Source: UBA11740 sp035635855 (GTDB lineage Bacteria > Acidobacteriota > Blastocatellia > Pyrinomonadales > Pyrinomonadaceae). Taken from it: a stretch of 64,000 nucleotides of DNA. Below are positions 33,646-43,200 of this stretch, in pieces. Each line of letters starts with the position of its first letter. Position 1 is the stretch's first letter. The position numbers and the translations under genes were made by a program. The notes beneath the pieces were generated by a model that saw only the letters and a program-made list of their open reading frames with translations, did no database searches and was not told the origin of the DNA. The stretch spans positions 310,001 through 374,000 of the forward strand of contig DASQAF010000040.1 in assembly GCA_035635855.1 (NCBI GenBank), written 5' to 3'.

Positions 33646-33732
33646 TGCAGCGTGGAAGAAATATTAGCAGCCCCGTCCAGTAATGCTTTTTGCAACCCCC
33701 ATTCTTAGCTCTTTGCCCTTTTGCTCTTTGCT

Positions 33733-33810
33733 CTCCCATCCTCTGTGTCCTCTGTGGTGAGGTTTTTCCTTTTTCCTTTTTCCTTTTGCCCCTTTGCCCC
33801 GTAAAAAGAT
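33733..33810. repeat. CT-rich repeats, including a TCCTCTGTG unit
   Basis: CCTCTGTGTCCTCTGTGGTGAGG resembles half of the CCGCAGAGG palindromic family. A run of CCTTTTT units (33775-33800) follows. Part of the 33646-33903 spacer, without a gene. Confidence 0.4.
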
Positions 33811-33903
33811 TGACAGCTAGCATGGCTAAGAATAGACTCTGGCCGCATTTAGCCAGCCATTTGCGACTCACTCAACCCGCTTACCGCAAAGGAGCGTGCC
33901 CCC

Positions 33904-34953
33904 ATGAATCGAAAGTATCGAGCTCTTCTAATCGGAACGTTAAGTTTGATCTTGGTCGTGTTGGTTAATAGCTGCCAACCTTCGCCTCCCGGCAATACGA
34001 ATGCTCCCAGTCCGACAGCCAGTCCCACGGCCAGCCCGATAGCTAGTCCGAACGCAAGCCCGGGGGCCACTCCCGATGCGGGGAAGACCGGCACGAGGGG
34101 GCCGCATTGCGACGATCCTCCACCCGCGAATCCTTCAAACTGCACGCCCCCTATCGATCAGCCGTTCGTCGTGGGATGTACCCTGCCAATCCCCGGCGGA
34201 CAGAGTCATGACATCGATCTGCATTGTCCGAACGAAGGCTGTGCTACGAGAGAAAGGGACAAAGCCCAAAATAGGATCAAGAACAATCTTTGCTCGGTGG
34301 GACCTGCTATTCAGATCAGCACCACTTCCATCGATAAGCTACAGGCCTCTGTCGATCAGTTGGTTGCGCAACACAGCTTCAGTTACGGACAGTCACCTCC
34401 AGAGCCGGCTGATCGTGCAAAGTTGCATGACCTTTCCACCGTGGACGTGAATGGCAATGCGGTCCTGCTGGGCGAGGGCAAGCTGGTCACGTTCGAAGGT
34501 TTTGTGCTGGATGCCAAACACGATGACACCTACCTACAGGGCTCTGGTCCGCAGGGCTTCAAAGGCGAAGGCGTCAACTGCAAGAACTCACTCCTTGAAT
34601 GGAATGACATTCATGTTGCGCTCACCGAGACCCCTGGGGCTGACGAATGTTCCAGCGTGACCGCCGAAATCATTCCGCACTTCAGGCCGGCCTTGTGGGA
34701 ACGATTCGATTCCAACGCGTGCACTTCTCCGCACGTCACCAACCCGCTGCCGATCAAAAATTTGCGGGTCAGAATCACGGGCCAACTTTTCTTTGACGGC
34801 AGTCACACCGCCGGCGCGTGCGGGGTTGCACCGGGAGTAAATAGTTTTCAGCGCCGCTCAGTCTGGGAAGTCCACCCGGTTTACGCCATCGAGGTTTTCG
34901 ATACCGCTAAGAACAAATTCGTCACGCTGGAAGAGTGGGCGCAGGGACTGTAG
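33904..34953 (+). CDS. Predicted lipoprotein with Ala/Ser-Pro repeat linker
   Basis: 349 residues. A signal peptide ends in a lipobox LVNSC (Cys at about residue 24). Next is a low-complexity linker of (A/S)SP-type units (about 33-55, ASPTASPIASPNASP), then a Cys-rich domain (GPHCDD, NCTPP, GCTL, HCPNEGCATRERD). The rest is a beta-rich domain (about 170-345). The Cys-rich part and the later NSLLEWNDIH have no recognised family. Probably on the cell surface or outer membrane. Confidence 0.65.
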   Translation: MNRKYRALLIGTLSLILVVLVNSCQPSPPGNTNAPSPTASPTASPIASPNASPGATPDAGKTGTRGPHCDDPPPANPSNCTPPIDQPFVVGCTLPIPGGQSHDIDLHCPNEGCATRERDKAQNRIKNNLCSVGPAIQISTTSIDKLQASVDQLVAQHSFSYGQSPPEPADRAKLHDLSTVDVNGNAVLLGEGKLVTFEGFVLDAKHDDTYLQGSGPQGFKGEGVNCKNSLLEWNDIHVALTETPGADECSSVTAEIIPHFRPALWERFDSNACTSPHVTNPLPIKNLRVRITGQLFFDGSHTAGACGVAPGVNSFQRRSVWEVHPVYAIEVFDTAKNKFVTLEEWAQGL

Positions 34954-34972
34954 CGCAAGTTGTTAACTTGCG
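34954..34972. repeat. CGCAAGTTGTTAACTTGCG palindrome, copy 1
   Basis: A perfect 19-bp palindrome straight after the lipoprotein stop codon. Copies: 36495-36513 (identical), 37443-37461 and, inverted, 50017-50035. Confidence 0.6.
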
Positions 34973-35045
34973 TGCGGAGAGTGCTGTTGCTTAAAGAAAA
35001 GGCGCGGCGGGTGAAGTCCTGTCGAGTGGTCAGAAACGCCGAGGT

Positions 35046-35255
35046 TCAGGCAGCGGTCAATTCTGCTTCCAGCGGCCTCTCTTTGGTGAAACGACTGACA
35101 CCGAGAATGCTGAAGCCTATCACTCTTCCGTCAGAGTCCACGCGTTCCATGACGGCATCGTGCGCAGTTTCCTTCATGTAACCCGGAGCTTCCTTGAACT
35201 GAACTTCGAGATAGTCGGCTTCAGGATCGAACCAAATTTTCAGCTTATCGGCCAT
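35046..35255 (-). CDS. DUF2283-like small protein, probable antitoxin-type
   Basis: 69 residues: LKIWFDPEADYLEVQFKEAPGYM and the ending GRVIGFSILGVSRFT fit DUF2283, whose members are often antitoxins or carried with toxins. Overlaps by 16 bp the end of the upstream nuclease-like gene on the same strand. Confidence 0.7.
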   Translation of the reverse strand: MADKLKIWFDPEADYLEVQFKEAPGYMKETAHDAVMERVDSDGRVIGFSILGVSRFTKERPLEAELTAA

Positions 35256-35551
35256 AAGTCTTCTCCAGCCCTCGGCTTGTTCATCAGATACGCCGTAACG
35301 ACGAAGGCGTCGGCTGCCTCGTATTTAACCACGACACATAACCATTTGCCACCGATCAGTGTTTCAGCGCGGAAGTCGTAAAACAAGAGCACCTTAGGAT
35401 CTGAACGTGAAGACCGTACCAACTGCGGCTTTGATAAGACGAGTTGGATTTCAGACTCCATGCCCTCGAGTTCTGGACGCTCCAATATATGCGCCAGTCT
35501 TTCATCTGTTAGGCGCACTTCACGGCCGAAGCAGTCGACGAGAATCCTCAT
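35240..35551 (-). CDS. RelE/barnase-type nuclease-like small protein, probable toxin
   Basis: 103 residues: GREVRLTDERLAHILERPEL, then VLLFYDF, LIGGKWLCVVVKY and DAFVVTAYL(M)NKP. The H-x-I-x-x-H-like start, the beta strands and the final Y-L...K pattern fit the phage-barnase/RelE-like (BECR) fold that also includes toxins. It overlaps a DUF2283-like gene, the usual two-gene design of a toxin-antitoxin pair. Activity inferred only. Confidence 0.55.
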   Translation of the reverse strand: MRILVDCFGREVRLTDERLAHILERPELEGMESEIQLVLSKPQLVRSSRSDPKVLLFYDFRAETLIGGKWLCVVVKYEAADAFVVTAYLMNKPRAGEDLWPIS

Positions 35552-35828
35552 GGCCGCCTTGTTTCAGAAGCAGTACTGGCTTCGACCTGGAAAAACAGGT
35601 CGAAACAGGTGACTGCAGAATTTTAGCAGCGACGTCTAGTAATGTTTTTTGCATCTGGTCTCAACCTCCTGCCTCCTGCTTCCTGCTGTTTGTCTCCTGC
35701 CTACGGCCTTCTACTTTTCCTTGTCCCTTCGCCGTAATTTGTGTATCGTTTACTGGCGGATTCCCCTCCCGCACCTCTCGCCCAACAACTCGATTTCAGA
35801 GTCTTAATTACGACAGGAGTTCCGAGTA

Positions 35829-36455
35829 ATGAAACACTGCCCAAAATGCGATTTTACTTTTGCCGACTTTTATAACGTGTGCGAGTTTGACGGCGCTGAA
35901 CTTGTTGACGATCCGGAGCGTCCGCCCTCATCTGTGAGAGCCTCGCCGCCGCCATCGCGCTTTCGGCGCGTCTTAAAGTCGCCGGTGTTCTTTACCGGCT
36001 TATTGGTGTTGGCCGTCCTGGCGAGCGCGCTGATGATTGGTTATTACGATTCAGTGAATCAGTCGAACTCGATCGCAGGGAATCAACCTTCGCAGAATTC
36101 GTCTGTCAGTCCAGTCCTTCCCACGCAGAGTTCAGTTCAGCCTCCAGCACAGATCAAAACGCCGGCTACTTCCTCGGGAGTGTCCGCCTTAAGCAATTCG
36201 AAGAGGACGGAAAAATCTTCCTCCACGTCGCGCTCCCCGTCGCGCTCGACGTTGAGCTCCAATGCGCGGCGGCCAACGATAGCTTCGCGCTCACGGGCGC
36301 GACTTCATTCACCAACCTCCGCAAGAAATCAGCCGGGCAAATCACAGACTGCGCTGCAAAGAGAATCCAAAGACACTGCCAATAAAAAGGAACCTAAACT
36401 TACGGCGATGCTGAAAACAACCTGGAACATTCTGAAAAAGCCGTTTAAGTTCTAG
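35829..36455 (+). CDS. Zinc-ribbon single-pass membrane protein, first tandem copy
   Basis: 208 residues: N-terminal half zinc ribbon (Cys4-x2-Cys7 and Cys18, HCPKCDFTFADFYNVCEFDG), then one membrane helix (about 57-77, FTGLLVLAVLASALMIGYY) and a Ser/Pro-rich basic tail ending KPFKF. It is a near-duplicate of the gene at 36723-37403. Upstream and downstream sequences are also duplicated. Function unknown; the layout resembles small membrane regulators with an N-terminal zinc-binding domain. Confidence 0.75.
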   Translation: MKHCPKCDFTFADFYNVCEFDGAELVDDPERPPSSVRASPPPSRFRRVLKSPVFFTGLLVLAVLASALMIGYYDSVNQSNSIAGNQPSQNSSVSPVLPTQSSVQPPAQIKTPATSSGVSALSNSKRTEKSSSTSRSPSRSTLSSNARRPTIASRSRARLHSPTSARNQPGKSQTALQRESKDTANKKEPKLTAMLKTTWNILKKPFKF

Positions 36456-36494
36456 CGCACCCGACGTTCACGTCGATCGTGTCTTCTCCTTAGG

Positions 36495-36513
36495 CGCAAG
36501 TTGTTAACTTGCG
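36495..36513. repeat. CGCAAGTTGTTAACTTGCG palindrome, copy 2
   Basis: Identical to 34954-34972, located in the duplicated segment between the two zinc-ribbon genes. Confidence 0.6.
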
Positions 36514-36722
36514 TGCGGAGTGCGCCTTTACCAGTAAAGGGTGTTCAGAGTACCGACTTTAGTCGGGCTCATATTCAGGAGAAAGAACACAACTTTAGAA
36601 CACTTCTACTTTTCCTTGTCCCTGCCCCGTAATTTGTGTATCGTTTACTCGCGGGTTCCCCTCCCGCACACCTCGCCCTACAACTCGATTTCAGAGTCTT
36701 ACCCACGACAGGAGCCCGGCCT

Positions 36723-37403
36723 ATGAAACGCTGCCCAAAATGCGACTTTAGTTTTGCGAACTTTCGCGAAGTTTGCGATTTCGACGGCACCGACCTGGTT
36801 GACGAACCGGAGACCCTTCCCGTTTCCCCAGGAGTTTCAGCGCTGGTGGCAGCCACCCAGTCACCATTTCTCCGCCTGGTAAAGTCTCCCGTTTTTTTAA
36901 TAGTTTTGGTGCTGGCTGGTCTTAGCTCGAGCGCGCTGCTGATCGGTTATTACGATTCAGCAAGTCAGCCCAACTCGATTGCCGAAAGTCGGTCCTCGCC
37001 GGATTCCCCCGATTCCAACGCAAGTCAGGTTCCTCCAGCCGCCCCTCCTGCTCAGCCCCCAGATCGAATTAGGACGCCGGCCCCTTCCACCAGCCGCTCT
37101 GAGATCAGCAAACCGAAAGCAGCGAAAGATCTTTCTTCAGCGCGCGCGCGTTCAGTAACGGCTTCCCGCTCACGGGCGCGACTTCGTTCATCGCCCGCCA
37201 TCAGGAATCAGCAGAGCAGCCCCGAGATTGCGCATCAGGGGCAACCGCTTCAGAGACAACCAAGAGCTAAGGCGCTTCAGAAAGAATCTAAAGACATCGC
37301 ACTTCAGAGAGATTCGAAAGAGAATGCGAATCGTAAAGAATCCAAAGTTACCGCAATGGTGAAAACGACTTGGAAAATTCTCAAGAGACCGTTCAAGTTC
37401 TAG
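36723..37403 (+). CDS. Zinc-ribbon single-pass membrane protein, second tandem copy
   Basis: 226 residues from ATG 36723. Again a Cys4-x2-Cys7...Cys18 ribbon (CPKCDFSFANFREVCDFDGTDLVDEPE), a membrane helix (FLIVLVLAGLSSSALLIGYYD) and a basic tail ending RPFKF. Compared with its neighbour, the ribbon, helix and the last 20 residues are well kept, and the middle differs by small insertions. A longer frame opens at 36636 but reads through the duplicated leader, so it is not used. The ribosome site GACAGGAG occurs in both copies. Confidence 0.75.
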   Translation: MKRCPKCDFSFANFREVCDFDGTDLVDEPETLPVSPGVSALVAATQSPFLRLVKSPVFLIVLVLAGLSSSALLIGYYDSASQPNSIAESRSSPDSPDSNASQVPPAAPPAQPPDRIRTPAPSTSRSEISKPKAAKDLSSARARSVTASRSRARLRSSPAIRNQQSSPEIAHQGQPLQRQPRAKALQKESKDIALQRDSKENANRKESKVTAMVKTTWKILKRPFKF

Positions 37404-37442
37404 CGCATCGGACGCTCACATCGATCGTGTCTTCTCCTTAAG

Positions 37443-37461
37443 CGCAAGTTCTTACCTTGCG
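37443..37461. repeat. CGCAAGTT...TTGCG palindrome, copy 3 (diverged)
   Basis: Diverged copy CGCAAGTTCTTACCTTGCG after the second zinc-ribbon gene. It lies in the same relative position as copy 2 and is followed by the same GTTCAGAGTACCGACTTTAG sequence (37487 on). Confidence 0.5.
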
Positions 37462-37584
37462 CTCGAAGTGCGCTTGTATGCTAAAGGGTGTTCAGAGTAC
37501 CGACTTTAGTCGGGCTTTTACTCTAGGGGTGCAGAGTTTGTTCGGCCTGCGGTTGGCGAACACTAAGCGCAGGTAGATTCTTCT

Positions 37585-38325
37585 TCATCTTCTGAGCTTC
37601 GCAAGTTTCACCCAATCGCCTGGCGCGCGTTCGCAGTTCCAAAACTGCCAGCCATTAACATGGTGACCACAAATCGCTCGCCCTGCAGCCGAGGTTGAAG
37701 GATAGACAACTCGATTGAGTGTTACCTTTCCATCCTTTCGAAGCCGCGCCTTATAGAGCTTGCCCTTGTAAACTCTGCGTAAACGCAGCGCGCGGCCTCC
37801 CAGAATCTTCACCATGTTTCCGATCTTCCCTTTGGGAATCGGCTTGACCTTGACCTTGCTTGCCTTAATGGGTCTGCCGAGCATAGATCTCACTTCGCCC
37901 CGATAATGCTCACGGACATCCCGGCCTAAGCGACGCTTGAGATCCTCCGACTTGGCGAACTTACCCTTCTGATTATTGCCTTTGGGTTTGACGATGCGAA
38001 GAATGAGCGCTTCAAGTTCACGCAGATGACGGTCGCCAATTGTCAGATAAACACTAAATCGATCCCACGACGGCCCGTGCCGGTTTCGCATATGTGTCGC
38101 GAGACGCATACGTAGATTGCCGGCCAATCCGACGTAGTAGAGTCGGTCACCTCGATAGAGGGCGTAGACGCCCTGCCGCCCACGAACGTAATTCCGAATA
38201 ATGTCCTGATGCCTTTCGAGAGCATCGCGTGAGATGTTTTCAAGATGCTGACAGACTAGAGGGGGAACGTTTAGCCATTGAATCTTCCTTTCCTTCCCAG
38301 AGGTCTCTAGGTCGTAACGCGCAAT
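37585..38325 (-). CDS. GIY-YIG nuclease-like protein, no canonical start codon
   Basis: The frame is open from 38334 down to 37585 with no ATG, GTG or TTG before the TTG at 38127, which lies after the motif. Reading upstream gives a natural start, ARYDLETSGKE, just after an ATT at 38325. It then continues WLNVPPLVCQHLE, and the GIY-YIG region GVYALYRGDRLYYVGLAGNLR. The rest reads WDRFSVYLTIGDRHLRELEALILR. GIY-YIG enzymes cut DNA in restriction, repair and homing. The first residues look like a conserved N-terminus, so a start-codon mutation ATG to ATT, or use of ATT as start, is likely. It lies 49 bp after the membrane-protein stop on the same strand. Confidence 0.6.
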   Translation of the reverse strand: MARYDLETSGKERKIQWLNVPPLVCQHLENISRDALERHQDIIRNYVRGRQGVYALYRGDRLYYVGLAGNLRMRLATHMRNRHGPSWDRFSVYLTIGDRHLRELEALILRIVKPKGNNQKGKFAKSEDLKRRLGRDVREHYRGEVRSMLGRPIKASKVKVKPIPKGKIGNMVKILGGRALRLRRVYKGKLYKARLRKDGKVTLNRVVYPSTSAAGRAICGHHVNGWQFWNCERAPGDWVKLAKLRR

Positions 38326-38374
38326 CCTTACAAATCATCTCGGGTCGTTCGATGATTTCTTTGAACTGCAATTG

Positions 38375-39214
38375 TCAGGCATTGTCATCTTCGGGGTCCG
38401 GCGGAGGTTCAAGGCCTCCGACATATCGATGAACAGCACCAAGAGCGGAAAGACTAGTGCCTGCAACGTGAAGGAGACCAGGAAAAATTCGATACTCTCC
38501 ACCTGATACCGAGTCTTTGCGTATTCTACGTATTGGCGTAGAAGGCGGCATTGATTTCCCGAACCAGGCATCCGCGACGGCGGTATTGTCGGGCTGACCT
38601 CTAAAAAGAACGGTTAGACCCTGCTCCAGTTTGTTCAGTCGGGCGATTGTTCCTTCGACATCATCCTTCGCTTTGCGCATCGTTAACTCTCGAATCTCTG
38701 GTTCCATTGTTATTCGAAACACCGTAGACGTGTCTTCCACATCTTCGTCATCACTCTCTTCAAGATGCCAATGCACTGCGATTAGGAAGGGGGTTTCGCG
38801 GAAACGAAGGTGCAGGAAGTTTTGTGCTAAGGAAGCCGGCTCAGGATCTCCTCCAGCCTCAGCCTTGAAAGTTTCGCATAAAAGCTCGGAGGTAATATCT
38901 CGCGGTGACTGGTCTGAAATTGCAAAACGCATTTCGTAGAAAAACTTTAGCCGAAAGTCTTCGTTGATTACGTAGCGATAGAAACTAACGAGTCTCCCAG
39001 CCAAGTTTTCCCAATACGATTCCGGAAAAGCCCGGGACATAACTTGCTCAAAGAAAAACGCGGCGAGAGGCGCTGCCCCCATTATGATGAGACCAACAAT
39101 CGGAGACTTCTGTTGAAACAACTCCTTGACTACCGCCAGACCTCCGACTAGCACGCCTAGAAAAATGCCAACCAGAGTTGCTGGAGCGCCAAATAACTTC
39201 TTCTTTAATGACAT
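38375..39214 (-). CDS. Protein with N-terminal two-helix membrane anchor, unknown
   Basis: 279 residues. Two hydrophobic segments (LVGIFLGVLVGGLAVV and IVGLIIMGAAPLAAFFF) form a hairpin at the N-terminus. A soluble domain of about 220 residues follows (FYEMRFAIS, FLIAVHWHLEES, VFRITMEPEIRELTM). No recognised family. It starts seven bases past the stop of the 328-residue unknown gene and sits in the restriction island. A soluble effector tied to the membrane would fit, as in some abortive defence systems, but there is no direct evidence. Confidence 0.6.
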   Translation of the reverse strand: MSLKKKLFGAPATLVGIFLGVLVGGLAVVKELFQQKSPIVGLIIMGAAPLAAFFFEQVMSRAFPESYWENLAGRLVSFYRYVINEDFRLKFFYEMRFAISDQSPRDITSELLCETFKAEAGGDPEPASLAQNFLHLRFRETPFLIAVHWHLEESDDEDVEDTSTVFRITMEPEIRELTMRKAKDDVEGTIARLNKLEQGLTVLFRGQPDNTAVADAWFGKSMPPSTPIRRIRKDSVSGGEYRIFPGLLHVAGTSLSALGAVHRYVGGLEPPPDPEDDNA

Positions 39215-39221
39215 CGGCTAT

Positions 39222-40208
39222 TCACGATTTGCACGGCTGGAGACTATCGAGTACTTGGATTATCGTGTCGAGTGCCGCCTCACGTGTCGTGGGATTCTCT
39301 ATGAGCAAAGGTTGGAGTCCCATGAACTGGAGGCGACCATCCGAAAACACTTTTACCATCTGTTGACTACCGGTTATAGGAATCTCTACGCCGATGAATG
39401 TCTCGATTTGTTGAAACTCGGGGTACAGAGGATCACTTTGCATCGCAGTACCTCTAATTCGGCCTCGCCTAATTGCATCAGTGCGGCGAAAGTTCTGATC
39501 CCAGACATTGGTTCCAAAGCGCTGTCGCACACAGTAAAGATCATAGCCCACGGCACTAACTAGCTGCTGTTCATCATTAAGGGCGTCCTGCGTTAACGAC
39601 TGTGCTACCAGAAGTCGATGCCCCGGATAAGTTCCACCTGGAAACCCAGCAAGAAAGCAAAACAGAGCGTAATTGCGGTGGCCTACCCACACACGAGTAA
39701 AATCCTCAACGACCTCTTCTGCTTCAATCCGCTCTAGGTAGCCGTTCTCGATCGACGTTGTAACCACCGTGGAAGGATGCCGCCGGCGAATCACAGCAGT
39801 TACCAGTCCCTGCAAGCGCCTGCTCGCCAGTTGCAGTCGTTCGACAAAGGGAGACCGTAACTCCTCAAATCTGTCTTCGCCGGAGAGCTGTCTTCTTATG
39901 TTCGTTCGAGTAATCTGAGTGGCAAATCGATCAGTGTTAATCGGACGTTGGTGAATTTGAGCCACCGTGATGGTTTGCATGAGGAATTCTCCATATGAGA
40001 CTTCGTTTTGAAGGTTGCTTGAGCAGGTCTCAGTTGTTACAAACAACATGTGGGACTTTTTAGTCGAAGCTGCAGGAGGTTCGTAAGGCAGTTCGCGCCG
40101 TGTCTGGACTTGAATCGGCCCTTCCAACAGCTGGGGCAACGAAACGCTCCATCGTTCCTTTCCTGTCGCAATCTCACCCATCTTGTCATCGTCTCCTAAC
40201 TCTGACAA
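39222..40208 (-). CDS. Unknown 328-residue protein in restriction island
   Basis: Soluble, no recognised family. It begins MSELGDDDKMGEIATG, has an Arg-rich middle (RRRHPSTVV, IRRGRIRG) and HRNYALFCFLAGFPGGTY near residue 175, and ends with GVEIPITGSQQMVKVFSDGRL and NPTTREAALDTIIQVL. It starts 11 bp after the hsdR stop and ends seven bp before the two-helix membrane gene, which strongly suggests one operon. It could be an island-specific accessory protein. Confidence 0.6.
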   Translation of the reverse strand: MSELGDDDKMGEIATGKERWSVSLPQLLEGPIQVQTRRELPYEPPAASTKKSHMLFVTTETCSSNLQNEVSYGEFLMQTITVAQIHQRPINTDRFATQITRTNIRRQLSGEDRFEELRSPFVERLQLASRRLQGLVTAVIRRRHPSTVVTTSIENGYLERIEAEEVVEDFTRVWVGHRNYALFCFLAGFPGGTYPGHRLLVAQSLTQDALNDEQQLVSAVGYDLYCVRQRFGTNVWDQNFRRTDAIRRGRIRGTAMQSDPLYPEFQQIETFIGVEIPITGSQQMVKVFSDGRLQFMGLQPLLIENPTTREAALDTIIQVLDSLQPCKS

Positions 40209-40219
40209 GAGCAGGTTCG

Positions 40220-43200
40220 TCAGGTCATTGATTTTTGAGGCTTTTCCTTTTTTTCAGACCAACGGTCGGTATCCTTAACCTGATCACTTTGCAGTGCCCT
40301 GTAGACCTTGTTGAGAATGTGTTCGGAAGCCAGCTTGCGAAACTCGCTGTCGCTCATGAGTTTCGAGAAGATTTCCTCATTGCCATCCATTCGATCAATG
40401 ACGAGCCCCTCAAACGCTTTCTCGAAAACATAACGAAAGTCATCTTTTGAATTATTCGCAGCAGCCTTTTGCAAGGTCTCGTTCTCTATGGCTTCTTCCT
40501 GAATCTGGTCAAAGAAGAGTTGGTCCGCCTGAGTGAAGCTGGTTCCAAAACGGTCATTGAGAATATCGATAAGTTCTGAGAGCCGAATCGTTTCGTCTTC
40601 CTCTCCAGTGCCAACATCTTCGGGCCCTTTTAGAGGCTGTCCTTGGCCAGTGGTTAGATCGATCCGGCCTTCGCTGATCTTCTGCAAGCGGTAGTACTGG
40701 AGCTCAATTTCATCTTCCAATTGATAAGCAGGTCCTGTTTCGCGCTTGGGCAGTTTTGTTAGCAGGAAGCGGATATACGTGTAGAGCTGTTCGAGATCTG
40801 AATCCTGATACGGAATCACTTGAGAAAGGAAGCTATACATATTTCGGAAGTTCACCAGCAACGTCTTCACTTCCTCACGCTTGTCTTCAGGGTGTTCTTT
40901 GAATCGTTCGACTGCTTGATCGAGAACTCCATTCATCTGCGCGTGATCATGAATAGTTTCCTTGCGCCGTGGCCGGAAGTAGATCGCACAAAAGGCTCTT
41001 ACTTCCTCTTCAAAAACGAGCCCACTCTCGTCGATCTGATCCTGCAATCGATACAGATGATGCGCGTCCGTCAACGGCTCGGTCGGCGTATCTTCGTAAT
41101 ATGGTTTGAAAGCCTTGAAGATCTCTTCCGGCTTGTTTCGAAAGTCCAGAACAAAGGTATCTTCCTTGCCGACGCAGGTGCGGTTGAGCCTTGAAAGCGT
41201 TTGCACGGCCTGTAACCCGGTAAGCTTCCGATCGACATACATGGTGTGTAGCAGAGGCTGATCGTATCCGGTTTGATACTTTTCAGCGACGAGCAAGACC
41301 TGGTACTCGTACGTATCAAATTTCTCAGGAAGCTCGGTCTCTCTGATTCCGCCGTTCATCGAAACTTCGGTCCATGTCTTACCGGGGATTTTTGGATCTT
41401 CGACAATTCCTGAGAACGCGACCAAAGTCTTGATGTCCGTGTAGCCTTTCTCCGCGATGTACTTATCGAAATAAAGCTTGTAGCGAACCGCTTGCAAACG
41501 AGAGTCGGTTACGACCATCGCCTTCGCGCGCCCGCCGATCTTGTGTCTCACGTGGGTGCGGAAGTGCTCCACCATTACTTCAGTCTTAGTTGTAAGGTTA
41601 TGCGGATGGGAAGTTAATATCCGGGCGAGCGCTAGAGCCGCCTTCTTCCGCTTGACGTGCACGTCTTCTTCCGTCGCCTGAACGATGCGGAAATAGGTTG
41701 TGTAGGTAATATAATTTTTCAGCACATCGAGAATGAATTTCTCCTCGATTGCCTGCCGCATCGTATAGAGATGAAACGGCGCTTCGCCAGCTGGGCCAGG
41801 CTCATCGAATACCTTCTTGGTTTTGTATTTCGGTGTTGCCGTGAAAGCGAAGAAACTGAGATTTGGCTGTCGCCCTCGCTTCAACATCTCGCGCACTACG
41901 CCGGCGAGCTGATCGGCGTCTTCGTCCTCGTCCAAATCGTGCTCGGCTGCGTACGCAGCAGCTTCCTTTTCGATCCTGTCGGCGCTGAGAACGCTCTTTA
42001 GCTCCATTGCACTCTCACCCGACTGGGAACTGTGAGCCTCATCGACGATTACCGCGAATCGTTTGTCCCTGGTCGAAATTGCGATGTCCGGATGAATCTC
42101 TTCTCTCAACTTTTCGAGTGTCTCAGCGATGAACGGAAACTTTTGCAACGTGGTAACGATGATTGGCGTCCCACTCGCTAACGCCTGTACCAGTTGGCGT
42201 GTGTCTTCGTCAATCTTCTTAACCACACCTTGCTTGTGCTCAAACTGATAAATCGTATTTTGCAATTGCTGATCGAGCACCCGGCGATCCGTTATCACAA
42301 TCACCGAATCGAAAACCTTCTTATCCGCTTCGTCGTGCAAGGCTGAGAGCCGGTGGGCTATCCAGGCTATCGAGTTCGATTTTCCGGAGCCCGCCGAATG
42401 CTGCACCAAGTAGTTGCGGCCGGCGCCGTTTGTCCGCGCGTGAGTTACCAGCTTGCGCACGCAATCAAGCTGGTGATAACGCGGAAAGATCATCGTCTCT
42501 TTCGTGATCTTCTTGATGCCTTCGTCGGTGAGGATGCGTTTCTCCTCGACTTGCAGGTGCATGAACCGTCCGAGGATATCCAGAAAACTGTTACGCTGCC
42601 AGACCTCGCGCCAGAGATATGCGCTTCGATAACCGCCGTCCTGCGCCGGAGGATTGCCGGCATGTCCCTGATTGCCGAGATTAAAAGGCAGGAATTGAGT
42701 CTTATCACCGCTCAACCGCGTGGCCGTGAATACTTGATCCTGATCCACGGCAAAATGGACCAGCGTGCGTTTTTTGAAATCGAACAGCAGCTCTCTCTGG
42801 TCGCGGTCTTTCTTGTATTGACGCTTCGCATCCTCGACGCTCTGGCCTGACAGAGGGTTCTTCAATTCGGCGGTGGCGATGGGCAAGCCGTTGAGAAAAA
42901 GCATTAAATCGAGGCTATTAGAATTCTGCTCGCTGTAATAGAGCTGACGTGTGACGGTTAATGTGTTCTTTTCATAGAGCGCCAGCGTCTCTGGATTCAA
43001 GCGATTGCTGGGCGCAAAGAACGCCATGCGAAGCTTCTTTCCGTAACATTTAAAGCCCTGCCGCAGGACTTTGAGCGTTCCCTTGATCTCCAATTCCTTA
43101 CCGAGATGATCGAGCACCACCTTGCTCGTGTCGGGGCCGTGAATTCCTTCCAGACTCTTCCAAACCTTGTCTTGAGTTGATTGAATGAATCCGAGCACAA

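Noticed and set aside
36600..37403. Second zinc-ribbon gene as an assembly artefact
   Set aside because: The copies differ throughout the middle and at many third positions, so both are probably real.
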